DNA of 64,000 bases from CAYRHJ01 sp964424105 (GCA_964424105.1 CAYRHJ010000010.1:1-64000); one strand, 5' to 3'. Shown: positions 9,294 to 17,277, counted from the stretch's first letter. The notes: a model not told the origin generated them from the letters alone. Translations and numbers: made by a program.

Positions 9294-9899
9294 ATGACAC
9301 CGCTGCCGAAAGATTCAGCCGTCGGAGCATGGGGCCTTGATGAATTATCGGCGAAGATTCGAACAAACGGGCCTTCTTCAACTTATCGTCAGCCAGTCGA
9401 ACCAGCGCGCGTCAGCGCCGGCGGTCAATCTCGAACGCATCGCCCAGCCAATGATCACAACGTCTGCGGCCAACGATTCCCGGGCCGCGTTTATAGCTTA
9501 TCGGACGGGATGGCCGATTGCTACGCCGTTGAAAGGCGGTAACGCGGAACCTGTGGCCTCAACCGCGTCACATTTCCATTGCCGGCTGCGGCGCGGTTGC
9601 CAGCCGGTCCTGTCCACCGCTTCCTGACCTGTCTGCGTGTGTTCACGCACAGGCAGGCGGGCACGGCGAGGATAATACGCAGCCAACCTGAAACGTTACA
9701 ATAATATGGCCAGACCAATCGCACCTGGCCGGTGATGATAGGAAGGTCAGTCATCGCCGCGGCCCAAATCCGAAGGGCCGGCTGATTGGGTGGTCTTGAT
9801 TTTTCGGGCGAGTGGGCACACGATGCGGGCGGCGGGGGCTGATCGAGGAGTCGAAAGCGGCCTATCCGCGGAAACTCGGTGCCTTGTCAGGGTGTCGGG
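9294..9899. other. Non-coding gap upstream of tRNA-Met
   Basis: About 600 bases without a supportable gene. It contains a hairpin near 9625-9658 (GCGTG and CACGC arms) and a 31-nt segment at 9661-9691 that matches 28 of 31 positions at 33728-33758, next to the tRNA-Ala gene. Confidence 0.6.
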
Positions 9900-9973
9900 G
9901 GCGGCGTAGCTCAGTTGGTTAGAGCAGCGGATTCATAGCCCGCAGGTCACTGGTTCGAATCCAGTCGCCGCTA
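9900..9973 (+). tRNA. tRNA-Met (CAT), elongator type
   Basis: A cloverleaf can be drawn: acceptor GGCGGCG with CGCCGCT, D arm GCTC/GAGC, anticodon loop TTCATAG (anticodon CAT), T arm ACTGG-TTCGAAT-CCAGT and discriminator A. The closing anticodon-stem pair is an A-C mismatch and the terminal acceptor pair is G-U. CCA is not encoded. The elongator assignment rests on the acceptor sequence; tRNA-Ile2 with lysidine is the alternative. Confidence 0.9.
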
Positions 9974-10045
9974 GTGAATAATCAGGCCCTGTCTGAAAAC
10001 GACCGCACAAGCCGACATCCTTGTGTCACGACAAGGCGGTTGGTG

Positions 10046-10231
10046 ATGAAGCGACGCGTGCTTACGGATGAGCAAAGGGCGGTGGTCGAGGCGATTGTTC
10101 CAAGCGAGAGGGCTCGTACGGGGCGGCCAGCCCGCGACCGGCGCGTCATTTTTAACGGAGTATTCTCGATTCTGCACACCGGCCCGCCGTGGTGCGACAG
10201 GGCCAGTCCTCGAAAAGAACGCGTTTGGTAA
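10046..10231 (+). pseudogene. IS5-family transposase N-terminal remnant
   Basis: The reading frame encodes MKRRVLTDEQ, then ERARTGRPARDRRVIFNGVF and ILHTGPPW, matching the N-terminal DUF4096-like domain of IS5-group transposases. It ends after about 60 residues with no DDE catalytic domain in any frame downstream, so only a fragment remains. It starts 73 bp after the tRNA-Met gene, suggesting an old insertion at a tRNA 3' end. No terminal inverted repeats were found. Confidence 0.72.
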
Positions 10232-10421
10232 TAACAACGCGTCATCTTCGCCGGCGAGGGATTTTTCGGCCAGCACCTGCTCGTCGCAAATAGCGACTCA
10301 CCGACTTGCGCAAGACGCTGCACAAGCCGATGAGCGCGGCTCTCCCCTAATCGCAGACGAGTCGCCCAATTCCCTTTTCGACGGGCTGAACCGTGTCCGG
10401 CTCCGCCGCCCAGTCTGCTGC

Positions 10422-10625
10422 CTAGCAATGGCAGGAGGTGCAGGCATCCTTGACCGCGTTCTCCACCGCTTCACGGGTTTCGCCCGTGCGTTTCTGAATC
10501 CGGCCGATCAGTTCATTGCTCTTGCCTTCCGCATATTTGAGATCGTCGTCGGTGAGCTTGGCCCACTTCTGTTTGAGCGTGCCCTTGATGATATTCCAGT
10601 CGCCTTTGATTTCGAGCGTGTTCAT
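10422..10625 (-). CDS. CsbD-family stress protein
   Basis: A 67-aa hydrophilic protein matching the CsbD family (GDWNIIKGTLKQKWAKLTDDDL, then EGKSNELIGRIQKRTGET). CsbD proteins are general-stress, sigma-B- or RpoS-type regulon members of unknown biochemical function. The C-terminus ends CTSCHC, an unusual cysteine/histidine tail that might bind metal. An AAGGAAA sequence precedes the ATG. It lies downstream of the small basic gene at 10704 and may be read from the same leader. Confidence 0.9.
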   Translation of the reverse strand: MNTLEIKGDWNIIKGTLKQKWAKLTDDDLKYAEGKSNELIGRIQKRTGETREAVENAVKDACTSCHC

Positions 10626-10703
10626 TGCCGTTTCCTTTGAATTGTGGGTTTCGTTCTCAATCGTCGCCAACGCGACGGCATCAGCTTTCGCGCCGTCGGC
10701 GCG

Positions 10704-10889
10704 CTACTTTCTGGTCTTGTCAACCTTGACGGTGGTCTCGCGCTTCCCCAGCGTTCCGTCCGGTTTCACGCTTGTCTTGGTTTCCTTCACGCGCGTCCTA
10801 TCACCCCGCTCCGTCACCTCCTTCTGCTTCACTTCCGTGCCACCAAACAATTTGTTCTTCACCTCGGTTTTGGTCGTGATCTTTTTCAT
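10704..10889 (-). CDS. Small lysine-rich hypothetical protein behind leader RNA copy 1
   Basis: A 61-aa protein of strongly charged composition (MKKITTKTEVKNKLFGG, then repeated K/E/T-rich segments), predicted to be soluble and perhaps disordered or beta-rich. I do not recognise a named family. GGAG sits 7 nt before the ATG, which fixes the start well downstream of the longest frame. A 200-nt leader containing the recurrent structured element lies upstream, and CsbD lies downstream on the same strand, so a stress role is inferred from context only. Confidence 0.75.
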   Translation of the reverse strand: MKKITTKTEVKNKLFGGTEVKQKEVTERGDRTRVKETKTSVKPDGTLGKRETTVKVDKTRK

Positions 10890-10926
10890 GACTGTTCTCC
10901 GGTAATCGATTCCAACGGTTCGAAAC

Positions 10927-11040
10927 AAAAAAAGCCGACGTGGATGAATACCCAGGGGGTACTCAACCACGTCGGCTTACTCATCACCAAGCCCCCCAGC
11001 CAAGCCGGGTTGCTCGTCATTTAGTCATCCGAGTCAACTG
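10927..11040 (-). ncRNA. Recurrent 5' leader RNA, copy 1 (before small basic gene and csbD)
   Basis: Read on the minus strand it has a 5' hairpin near 11022-11040, ATGACGAGC, a helix GAGC/GCTT (11012-11015 with 10989-10992), an inner CCCGGC/GCTGGG hairpin, GAGTAAGCC, then a long terminator hairpin with 10-bp arms (10967-10976 with 10934-10943) and seven U residues (10933-10927). It ends 38 nt before the ATG. Same architecture as three other leaders in this window. Probably an attenuator or riboswitch-like element; ligand unknown. Confidence 0.72.
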
Positions 11041-11091
11041 CTGACCGGCACCGCCCTGCGTCGGCGGCGTTCCTCTCAGCATCTCATTCGT

Positions 11092-11119
11092 ATTATAGGT
11101 TGCCGAACGCCGGTGGCAA
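11092..11119 (-). promoter_or_regulatory. Sigma-70-type promoter for leader copy 1
   Basis: On the minus strand TTGCCA (11119-11114) is separated by 16 nt from a perfect TATAAT (11097-11092). Transcription would start near 11085, giving a leader of about 195 nt that includes the structured element before the ATG at 10889. Confidence 0.65.
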
Positions 11120-11625
11120 GTGAAATTATTGTTCTAGCCCAACCTTGGCACGTTTTTGAAAAATCGACGATGGATTCCGCGGTGGCGCGTTCGGGAGGGG
11201 CGGTTTTCGGCGGAAAAGGCTGTCGTGCAGACCAACCCGGTCGCCGACGGCGAATTTCAGCAAAGAACATGGTCGGGTCTCACGCGGCCCAATCACGATT
11301 GAAATGCATCGTCGGGCGGTGCCCGACGTACGTTTCTTTCACCCGGATCAACTGCATCCGCTTTCGACGCGGGTGGCGGTCGGATTCCTGGGCCGAAACG
11401 GTAATGGACGGCATCGCCAACCCGCAGAGGCTGGGCCGCCCGGCGTGGGATTCGACTCCCCCACCGCTAAAGCGATGGACCAGCCGGCCGTGCCGGGACT
11501 GAGTCACTTCCCTTGATGATGTCCCCGACGAAAAACACGGTAGAATGCCAGGGCTACGGGTTGCAAGGCATCCGAGCCGGCCAAGGGGACGCAGGATCGA
11601 CGGTCTTGTCAGCATGAAGTCATCG
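11120..11625. other. Non-coding gap with a divergent family A hairpin
   Basis: No gene is supported. At about 11453-11483 a relative of family A appears: CTCCCCCACCGCT-AAA-AGCGATGG-type hairpin, in which the stem sequence differs from the usual CACCTCC/GGAGGTG while flanks and AAA loop are kept. Confidence 0.5.
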
Positions 11626-12006
11626 CTATTTTTTCTTCGTTACACGAAAACTGGGAATCTTTGAAAGCGTGAAGACAACAAGCTCTTCGCCCGTCGTTGT
11701 GCTGATGTCGTGATGCAGGCTGACCACCTCGACGCCGGTGATATCTCGGACCATCACTTCCATGAGCGGTCGCGCGGTCTCGATCAGTTGGATCCTGACC
11801 TGCTTGAGCAGGTCCCTGCCCTTTTCCGGCGGAAGCGTCGTGACCAGGTGTTGCTCGGCTGAAGTCAGAACTCCCTGGAGGCGGACAACCAGAAGATCGT
11901 CAAGCAGGAAGGTGCGGATGTCCTTCGGCCCGCGGCCCATATACTCCTGCTCAAAACGGCTGATTCCGTCGCTGATCGCGGATTCGATTTCTCCCTGCGA
12001 TTTCAT
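11626..12006 (-). CDS. DUF2294 domain protein (first of three)
   Basis: A 126-aa protein matching DUF2294 (Na+-translocating-type annotation is sometimes attached, without proof): GEIESAISDGISRFEQEYMG, then GRGPKDIRTFLLDDLLVVRL and an SLHHDISTTTGEE motif. About 60 percent identical by eye to the copy at 15145-15546, so the two are recent paralogues. It is the last gene behind kaiC-kaiB-PAS on the same strand, 90 nt after the PAS gene. AGGAGG lies 11 nt upstream of a TTG directly before the ATG, so either codon may serve. Its function is unknown; gene company suggests a signalling or stress role. Confidence 0.88.
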   Translation of the reverse strand: MKSQGEIESAISDGISRFEQEYMGRGPKDIRTFLLDDLLVVRLQGVLTSAEQHLVTTLPPEKGRDLLKQVRIQLIETARPLMEVMVRDITGVEVVSLHHDISTTTGEELVVFTLSKIPSFRVTKKK

Positions 12007-12095
12007 CAATGCTTTTTGAACCTCCTGTCCAGTTCAAGGTGACCGGCTGGGACAGACGGTGCCCCGGCCTCTAACACGTCGAATTCCATCCTCAT

Positions 12096-12911
12096 CTACC
12101 GCGCCGTCCGGCGTGGTTTGCCGGACGATTTTCGAACGGCGGATTTCCGAGTCCCCTTGGCCGGAGCTTTCTTTTGTGGACTCGGCTTACGCCGCCCGGC
12201 AGTGGGCTTTTCTTCGATGGGGCCCAGGGTCCGGTCCAGGAAATCCTGGATGGCCTTTAGCACCTGATCCGCGGATTTGCGCCCACTCGCTTGGGTGCGA
12301 ATCGACCGGCGAATCTTTGACAAGGCAGCGGTCTGTGCCCGAAGCTGTTTATTCAATTGACCTTGGGTCTGGTGTGGCCGTTGCTCGTCTTGTTTGCGAA
12401 CCGTGACGTCTTCGATCATGGCCAAGATTCTGATGGCCGGGCCGGCGAGGTCGCGCAATGCGATACCGTGAACCTTCAACCAGATGGTACGTCCGTCCCG
12501 GTGGAGGCAGCGCTTCTCGATTGTCCACGAGTCGGTCTGGTTGCGGATCACACGCGCGATCGCGTTCAGATCCTCTTTTCGATCCTGGGGATCAGTCAGG
12601 CCGATGTAGGTCTTGGTCAGTAGTTCTTCCTCGGAGTAGCCCGTCATCTCACAGAATTTCGGATTGACCCGGGTGAAGCGGAACGCGGGTCCGTCGGCTT
12701 GAATCATGCCGATGCCGCCAAGGTCGAACATGGCGTCGAATTCTCCGTTGGACTGTAGCCACGCTTCCTCGACCTTCCGCAGCAGGAGGAAGCCGATCTT
12801 CTCGCGGCCGACGACCGCATCCACTTCGTGGCGTTTCAAGGCCTCGATGATCGGTTCCGCCGCGGCCAGCCGCTCTTCGAGCTGCTCATAGGTCGGTCTG
12901 GATTGCGTCAT
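12096..12911 (-). CDS. PAS-domain protein with basic histone-like tail
   Basis: A 271-aa protein: an N-terminal EQLEERLAAAEPIIEAL helix typical of PAS sensor proteins, followed by one PAS/PAC unit (about residues 55-175, with NPKFCEMTGYSEEEL and WTIEKRCLHRDGRTIWLKVHG), a helical linker, and a C-terminal tail (about 215-271) extremely rich in Lys, Arg, Ala, Pro and Ser. There is no histidine-kinase, GGDEF or helix-turn-helix domain. The tail resembles histone H1-like or AKP-type DNA-binding extensions, so binding to nucleic acid is inferred. The ATG overlaps the kaiB stop (ATGA), implying coupling to KaiB synthesis. Confidence 0.88.
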   Translation of the reverse strand: MTQSRPTYEQLEERLAAAEPIIEALKRHEVDAVVGREKIGFLLLRKVEEAWLQSNGEFDAMFDLGGIGMIQADGPAFRFTRVNPKFCEMTGYSEEELLTKTYIGLTDPQDRKEDLNAIARVIRNQTDSWTIEKRCLHRDGRTIWLKVHGIALRDLAGPAIRILAMIEDVTVRKQDEQRPHQTQGQLNKQLRAQTAALSKIRRSIRTQASGRKSADQVLKAIQDFLDRTLGPIEEKPTAGRRKPSPQKKAPAKGTRKSAVRKSSGKPRRTAR

Positions 12912-13234
12912 GAATCGCCTCCCGTCACGCGGAGGGCGACAAGGACTCTCGGTAAATCACTCAGGTTGCCGAGGATTGTCACCGCGGGACGAGGCTCGAC
13001 CATAATCAACGCCGGCGTGACCAGGATGTTGTTCCTGACTGCTGCTTGAAAGTCTCCCACCACGTCGACCGTTTCAATCTTGGCTCCCTCTCCCAGGTAT
13101 TCCCGGCAAAGGTTGCGAAGATTGGCCAATGCGATTTGGGAATTCTGTCCTTTGCCCGCCGTGAACAGCCGGAACCGGTAACGGGCCGGTTTTTGCTTTT
13201 TCGCGCGGGGCAAGGCTCGAAGCGGCTTTTTCAT
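12908..13234 (-). CDS. kaiB: KaiB-family protein
   Basis: A 108-aa thioredoxin-like-fold protein with KaiB signatures: YRFRLFTAGKGQNSQIALAN, NLRNLCREYLG, VDVVGDFQAAVRNNILVTPA and ILGNLSDLPRVLVAL. In cyanobacteria KaiB binds KaiC as part of the circadian oscillator; in other bacteria KaiBC pairs act in stress or growth control, with no KaiA needed. A basic N-terminal extension (KKPLRALPRAKKQK) is unusual. The start overlaps the kaiC stop by four bases and its stop overlaps the PAS start by four bases, so the three genes are translationally coupled. Confidence 0.93.
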   Translation of the reverse strand: MKKPLRALPRAKKQKPARYRFRLFTAGKGQNSQIALANLRNLCREYLGEGAKIETVDVVGDFQAAVRNNILVTPALIMVEPRPAVTILGNLSDLPRVLVALRVTGGDS

Positions 13235-14700
13235 TTTCTACCGTCCTTTCGGTCGGTGCGTTTCGGTCGTACCGATGGCGGTTGCGGGGCGTCGGGGAAC
13301 TGTATGCCCCGATCCGTAATGATGAAGGGATGTCTCCGATTCGAGTGCGCCGAGCCCCTGGACTTGACGACATGAATCTGGCGGTGGACCTCTTGGCCAG
13401 TTTCGATGTAGCGCAATTGGAGAACGGCGTCCACGATGGAAGAGAAGCCGATGCCGCTGAGTTCCTCGTCGCTGCCCGCCAAACCATTGATCTGGTTGGT
13501 CATCATGGTGGTAATTCCGCGTTCCTTGACGACACTTATCAAGCGCATCATAAAATCAAAGGCCGCCTGTTCGGACCCCATGCGCAGGCAGGCGGAGACG
13601 GCGTCGAGAATGAGGTGATCGGGCTTGAAGCTGTTGACGGCGTCGATCGCCCGAATCAGATGGCCGTCCGACCCCATGCTCTCCGGCAAGGCGGTTTGAA
13701 TCATCAGCTTTCGGGCGCGAACGGGTGGGCGCAGGTCGATCCCGGCGCTGAGCATCCCATTGATCAACGCCGCCTTGGATTCCTCGAAATTCAGACACAG
13801 CACTCTCTCGCCGCGACGGCAGGCGGCGCGGGCGAACGTGCTGACCACCGTCGTCTTGCCCGTACCGCTGTTGCCCGAAACAAGGATGCAGGACGCCCGC
13901 CGGAAGCCTCCGTCCAACATGCGGTCCAGTCCGCTCAATCCCGACGAGACTTTCGACCCCAGCGGCTTATGCGTCAGCTCCGACTTGGTCAACGGGAACA
14001 GGACGATGCCGGAATCGCCGATGACATAGGGATATTCGTTCGTGCCAAATCCGGAGCCACGGTACTTGATCACTCGCAGGCGGCGCGTGGCCACTTGTCC
14101 GGTCACGCGATGGTCGAGCTGAATGACGCAGTCGGCCATGAAGTTCAGGAATTCGTATTGAGAATCCATCTCGCCGTTGCGGTGACTTTTCACCGTCAGG
14201 ACGCCCGTCATCTTCCGTTCAATCAACCATTCATGGAGCCTGGACAATTCACCGCGCTCGCGCTTCAGGTCGCCATAAACCCGGAGCAGGACGTCCAAGG
14301 CGTCCATCACGATCCGGCGAGACTTGATCCTCGTTGCGTGGCCTCCCGCGATCGCCAGCAATCCCTGAATGTCAAATTCGCCCGAAAGCACTTCATCGCC
14401 GGACAGACGAGCCTCAATAATGGCCATCTTTCCGGCCTTCTCCAGTGCGGCCAGATCCCATCCCATGGCCAACGCGTTCATGCGAATGGCTTCGGCTCGT
14501 TCCTCAAAGGTAACAAAGACCGCAGGTTCACCCGACATCGCCCCGCGGCACAAAAACTCCAGGCCCAACACTGTTTTCCCGGAGCCAGGCCCGCCGTTTA
14601 TCAACGTGGTCCGACCTCGCGGAAGGCCGCCCCCCAGGATATCATCCAGCCCGGTGATATTGGTCGGCACTTTCGGGATGGGTCGTCGTTTTCCGTGCAT
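13231..14700 (-). CDS. kaiC: KaiC-like double-RecA ATPase
   Basis: A 489-aa KaiC homologue with two RecA-type ATPase domains: Walker A GPGSGKT at 37-43 and GNSGTGKT at 276-283, and paired catalytic glutamates in TFEER (66-67) and NFEES (306-307). At 420-421 it has two consecutive serines (FSSIVDAVLQL) where cyanobacterial KaiC carries the Ser-Thr phosphorylation pair, so autophosphorylation remains possible. The ATG at 14700 is preferred because AGGAG lies 6 nt upstream; 14763 is a weaker start. It heads the kaiC-kaiB-PAS-DUF2294 operon and is preceded by copy 2 of the recurrent leader RNA. No kaiA homologue is present. Confidence 0.94.
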   Translation of the reverse strand: MHGKRRPIPKVPTNITGLDDILGGGLPRGRTTLINGGPGSGKTVLGLEFLCRGAMSGEPAVFVTFEERAEAIRMNALAMGWDLAALEKAGKMAIIEARLSGDEVLSGEFDIQGLLAIAGGHATRIKSRRIVMDALDVLLRVYGDLKRERGELSRLHEWLIERKMTGVLTVKSHRNGEMDSQYEFLNFMADCVIQLDHRVTGQVATRRLRVIKYRGSGFGTNEYPYVIGDSGIVLFPLTKSELTHKPLGSKVSSGLSGLDRMLDGGFRRASCILVSGNSGTGKTTVVSTFARAACRRGERVLCLNFEESKAALINGMLSAGIDLRPPVRARKLMIQTALPESMGSDGHLIRAIDAVNSFKPDHLILDAVSACLRMGSEQAAFDFMMRLISVVKERGITTMMTNQINGLAGSDEELSGIGFSSIVDAVLQLRYIETGQEVHRQIHVVKSRGSAHSNRRHPFIITDRGIQFPDAPQPPSVRPKRTDRKDGRK

Positions 14701-14781
14701 ATCCAACTCCTGCATGCGACTTCCCGTCGCACCGTCCAAGCTCGGCCCCGGTGTTGCCGCCATCGTTGCTTTAAGAAACGC

Positions 14782-14887
14782 AAAAAGCCGACGCGACCGA
14801 ACACAAACGGGTGTTCGACCACGCCGGCCTACTCGTTGACAGGCTTCCCGGTAACTCCGGACGGCCCTTCATCTCGTCTACCGACTT
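14782..14887 (-). ncRNA. Recurrent 5' leader RNA, copy 2 (before kaiC operon)
   Basis: On the minus strand: small hairpin GTC-GGTA-GAC (14885-14876), GATGAAGGGC, helix GGGC/GCCT (14867-14864 with 14844-14841), an inner CCGG hairpin, GAGTAGGCC, a long hairpin 14828-14787 whose arms contain several G-U pairs replacing Watson-Crick pairs of the other copies, and UUUUU (14786-14782). It lies 80 nt upstream of the preferred kaiC ATG. Confidence 0.72.
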
Positions 14888-14925
14888 ACAGGCGATTTGT
14901 ACGGCAATTGAATTCGCCAGCGTGC

Positions 14926-14931
14926 ATTATA
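14926..14931 (-). promoter_or_regulatory. Candidate -10 element for the kaiC leader
   Basis: A perfect TATAAT on the minus strand, 40 nt upstream of leader copy 2. The matching -35 (around 14948-14953, TGGTAA) is poor, so the promoter may depend on an activator or alternative factor. Confidence 0.45.
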
Positions 14932-15063
14932 ACATCGCCGCTGGATTTTACCACCGTCTTAATGGCGACTCAACGCACCCGCCGGAATGTTGGTCCAAAC
15001 GACGATGCGTCCGAATCGCCCTCGACGTCACAACGCAACCAAAAGCACCTAACACAATAGAGA

Positions 15064-15114
15064 CCTGTCCTTTGAATGGACAGGAAGACCGCTCCCTCAC
15101 GGTCGCGGCTCTGA
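15064..15114. repeat. Family B palindrome with small hairpin
   Basis: A CCTGTCC-TTTGAAT-GGACAGG hairpin (15064-15084) is followed by a B element (15087-15114, CGCTCCCTCACGGTCGCGG), between the leader region and the second DUF2294 gene. Confidence 0.7.
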
Positions 15115-15144
15115 AATTGTTAGGCGTTCTAATTCTGTCGGTGC

Positions 15145-15546
15145 TCAAGCCGTCCGACTTTTTTGCGTTTCGCGGAAATCAGGCGATTCCGTCAGGGATA
15201 GGATCACGACTTCCTCGCCCGTGACGGTGCTGATGTCGTGGTGCAGGCTCATCAACTTGACGCCGGTGACCTGATACACCAAGGCTTCGAGGATTGGCCG
15301 CGCCGTTTCGACAAGTTGCATACGAACTTGCTTAAGCAGGTCCCTTCCCTTTTCAGCCGGGAGCGTTTTGACAAGATGTTGCTCGGCTGCGGTCAGCACG
15401 CCCCGTAATCGGACTACGACAAGGTCGCCGAGCAGGTGACAGCGGATGTCCTTGGGTCCGCGGCCCATGTGCTCCTGAAGAAAGCGGATGATACCATCGC
15501 TGATCGCGGATTCGATTTCTCCTTGCGTTCTCATGGCGAGATCCAT
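15145..15546 (-). CDS. DUF2294 domain protein (second of three)
   Basis: A 133-aa paralogue of the protein at 11626-12006 with the same landmarks (GEIESAISDGIIRFLQEHMG, GRGPKDIRCHLLGDLVVVRL, SLHHDISTVTGEE). The two flank the kaiC operon, so a local duplication is likely. The first codon is at 15546, with an internal ATG at 15534 as alternative; neither has a strong ribosome-binding site. Function unknown. Confidence 0.87.
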   Translation of the reverse strand: MDLAMRTQGEIESAISDGIIRFLQEHMGRGPKDIRCHLLGDLVVVRLRGVLTAAEQHLVKTLPAEKGRDLLKQVRMQLVETARPILEALVYQVTGVKLMSLHHDISTVTGEEVVILSLTESPDFRETQKSRTA

Positions 15547-16000
15547 CGCCGGTTTATGGTGGCTACCGGATGCCGGCGAATAACGGAATAGAATTGTAGC
15601 CCGCCCTGCCCCGCCGTAAATGATCGTCGGGGATTTGAGCGATCAGTTCAAAGTGGTGCTGGATATGCGGTTTCCATACTATAAACAAGGTTAGCTGTCA
15701 ATAACGAATTTTGAGTAGTACCGACGGGCCAGCGTCAAATTCTGTCAGTGTACAAGTTAAGGGAAAAACATGGAGCCGAGCAAATAAGCGCTGGTACGGG
15801 TGTATCGATGTTTTATTCTGAAGGGCAATCGCAACCTTTAATGCCGGTCCAATGTTCCTTTTCAGGCCCTCCAGACGGGTTTTCCACAATACAGACCCGC
15901 ACCCTGTTCTGCGTTCGAGAAGATTCTGCTTGCTTTTCCAAGGCCAACATAATACACTATTAGACGACGAAGAGGACTATTTACCAGAAGTTGTTTGGAC
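15547..16000. other. Non-coding gap upstream of leader copy 3
   Basis: No gene is supported over 450 bases. The stretch is noticeably more A+T-rich than its surroundings (15680-16000). ATAATAC near 15950-15957 could be a -10 element for leader copy 3, but no good -35 is seen. Confidence 0.5.
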
Positions 16001-16121
16001 AGTCTAAATCGCCCACGGATGACTAGATAAAGAACACCCCGGATCCTAGGGGGGGTTCGTTAGCGAGTATGCCGGCGTGGCTGAGTGCATTTATGTGCTC
16101 GGCGACGCCGGTTTTTTTTTT
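16001..16121 (+). ncRNA. Recurrent 5' leader RNA, copy 3 (before collagen-like OmpA gene)
   Basis: AGTC/GACT closes the 5' hairpin (16001-16004 with 16021-16024), then AGATAAAGAAC, helix GAAC/GTTC (16032-16035 with 16055-16058), inner CCCC/GGGG hairpin, GAGTATGCC, long hairpin from 16071 to 16111 with GCCGGCG and CGACGCCGG arms, and ten U residues. It ends 75 nt before the ATG at 16197. The GAAC/GTTC pair is a full compensatory change relative to GGGC/GCTC of copy 4. Confidence 0.72.
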
Positions 16122-16196
16122 GAATTTAGGCGCGGCGTAGCCGGTGTAGGTTGCCAGGCGCACGGTTTAAGTACTTCTTTTGAGAGGAACTGGATT

Positions 16197-17192
16197 ATGA
16201 GACGAGTAGTCGCGTTGTGTGGGATTGTGGCCATTGGTGCTGCGGCGAGTGGTTGTGCATGTTCGGGACGGGGTCCGGCGCAGGCCCGCGCTGAGAGAGT
16301 ACACCAAGCTCCCGTTTACTACGTAGAAGCCGATCCTGGTTATTTGGTAGGGCCTCGCGGTCCCGATGGACCGGCTGGACCGGTCGGTGAGCAAGGCCCG
16401 ACCGGTTATTCGGGCGCCCCCGGCTACGCGATGGCCGGACCACGCGGTGAAATGGGCCCGAGAGGCTACGCCGGTGATCAGGGACCATCGGGGCCGACCG
16501 GTCCATCCGGTGCTGTGGTTCGCGGGCGTGTGGGTGTGCAAGGCGCTCCCGGTTTCGCTGGTGAACAAGGCGCCATGGGCCATACCGGCGCTCGTGGTGA
16601 AAGCGCGCTGGGTTATGCCGGCCCAACCGGTGATCAAGGCCCCATCGGACCCGACGGGCGGATGGGACCAGCCGGAGGTCGTGGTGCCACGTTAGAAGGT
16701 CCGACAGGACCCGCGGGCCGTACAGGCGGGGCCGGATCACGAGGCGCCACCGGATACACCGGTGTTCAAGGCAGCACGACGCCCGGAGTTTCTGGGCCGA
16801 CAGGTCCGGCCGGACCGCAGGGTCCGCAAGGTCCGATGGGCGACATCGGATCGCAAGGCCGAGTTGGAGTTGTTGATCGTTGGACCTCTTATCGAGATTT
16901 CTGGTTCCAGTTCGACAGCGCCCAAATCCAAAGTTCTGAACAGAGCAAGCTGACCGAGATCGCGATTTACATGAAGAAGAATCCGTCGCTTCAAATCGGA
17001 ATCGACGGCTCCATGGATCCTCGCGGTACCGATCCTCGCGATCAGAGTCTTAGTGATAACCGCGTCAAGGCGATTCGGGATGCGTTGGTCGAAGCGGGTG
17101 TGCCCGCACACCAGATTAGCTTCGGCGCTTTCGGTGACCCAGATCTAAGGCGGGATCGACGAGTGGAAGTGCTGATCGCCACGAGGAACTAA
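16197..17192 (+). CDS. Collagen-like repeat lipoprotein with OmpA C-terminal domain
   Basis: A 331-aa product: lipoprotein signal peptide with lipobox AASGC (Cys near residue 20), then about 180 residues of imperfect Gly-X-Y triplets (GPRGPDGPAGPVGEQGPTG and onward, interrupted in places), then a C-terminal OmpA-like peptidoglycan-binding domain (FQFDSAQIQSSEQSKLTEIA, DQSLSDNRVKAIRDALVEAG, RRDRRVEVLI). It should be anchored to the outer membrane and peptidoglycan with a triple-helical rod between. GAGAGGA precedes the ATG. Leader copy 3 lies upstream and a terminator at 17246 follows. Confidence 0.9.
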   Translation: MRRVVALCGIVAIGAAASGCACSGRGPAQARAERVHQAPVYYVEADPGYLVGPRGPDGPAGPVGEQGPTGYSGAPGYAMAGPRGEMGPRGYAGDQGPSGPTGPSGAVVRGRVGVQGAPGFAGEQGAMGHTGARGESALGYAGPTGDQGPIGPDGRMGPAGGRGATLEGPTGPAGRTGGAGSRGATGYTGVQGSTTPGVSGPTGPAGPQGPQGPMGDIGSQGRVGVVDRWTSYRDFWFQFDSAQIQSSEQSKLTEIAIYMKKNPSLQIGIDGSMDPRGTDPRDQSLSDNRVKAIRDALVEAGVPAHQISFGAFGDPDLRRDRRVEVLIATRN

Positions 17193-17245
17193 GTGAAACA
17201 TGACTACGACCGGCTTCCAACCGTCGTATTTGCTGTGTCGGGGAG

Positions 17246-17277
17246 TCTCCTTCACTCGCTGTACGTGAAGGAGATTT
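17246..17277 (+). terminator. Rho-independent terminator after the OmpA lipoprotein gene
   Basis: TCTCCTTCAC (17246-17255) pairs perfectly with GTGAAGGAGA (17265-17274) over a 9-nt loop, followed by TTT. The short U-run makes it moderate. It lies 70 nt before the next start and could also act as a leader hairpin for the PRC-barrel gene. Confidence 0.7.

Noticed and set aside
10232..10421. Rest of the IS5 transposase by frameshift
   Set aside because: No frame shows the DDE domain or family motifs, so the element is truncated rather than frameshifted.
9982..10428. Minus-strand 148-aa frame over the transposase remnant
   Set aside because: No transposase-like motif in this direction; the plus-strand match is clear.
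13282..15060. Plus-strand 592-aa frame opposite kaiC
   Set aside because: Shadow; composition rich in His, Gln and Arg as expected for antisense of GC-rich DNA, and it crosses the leader RNA.
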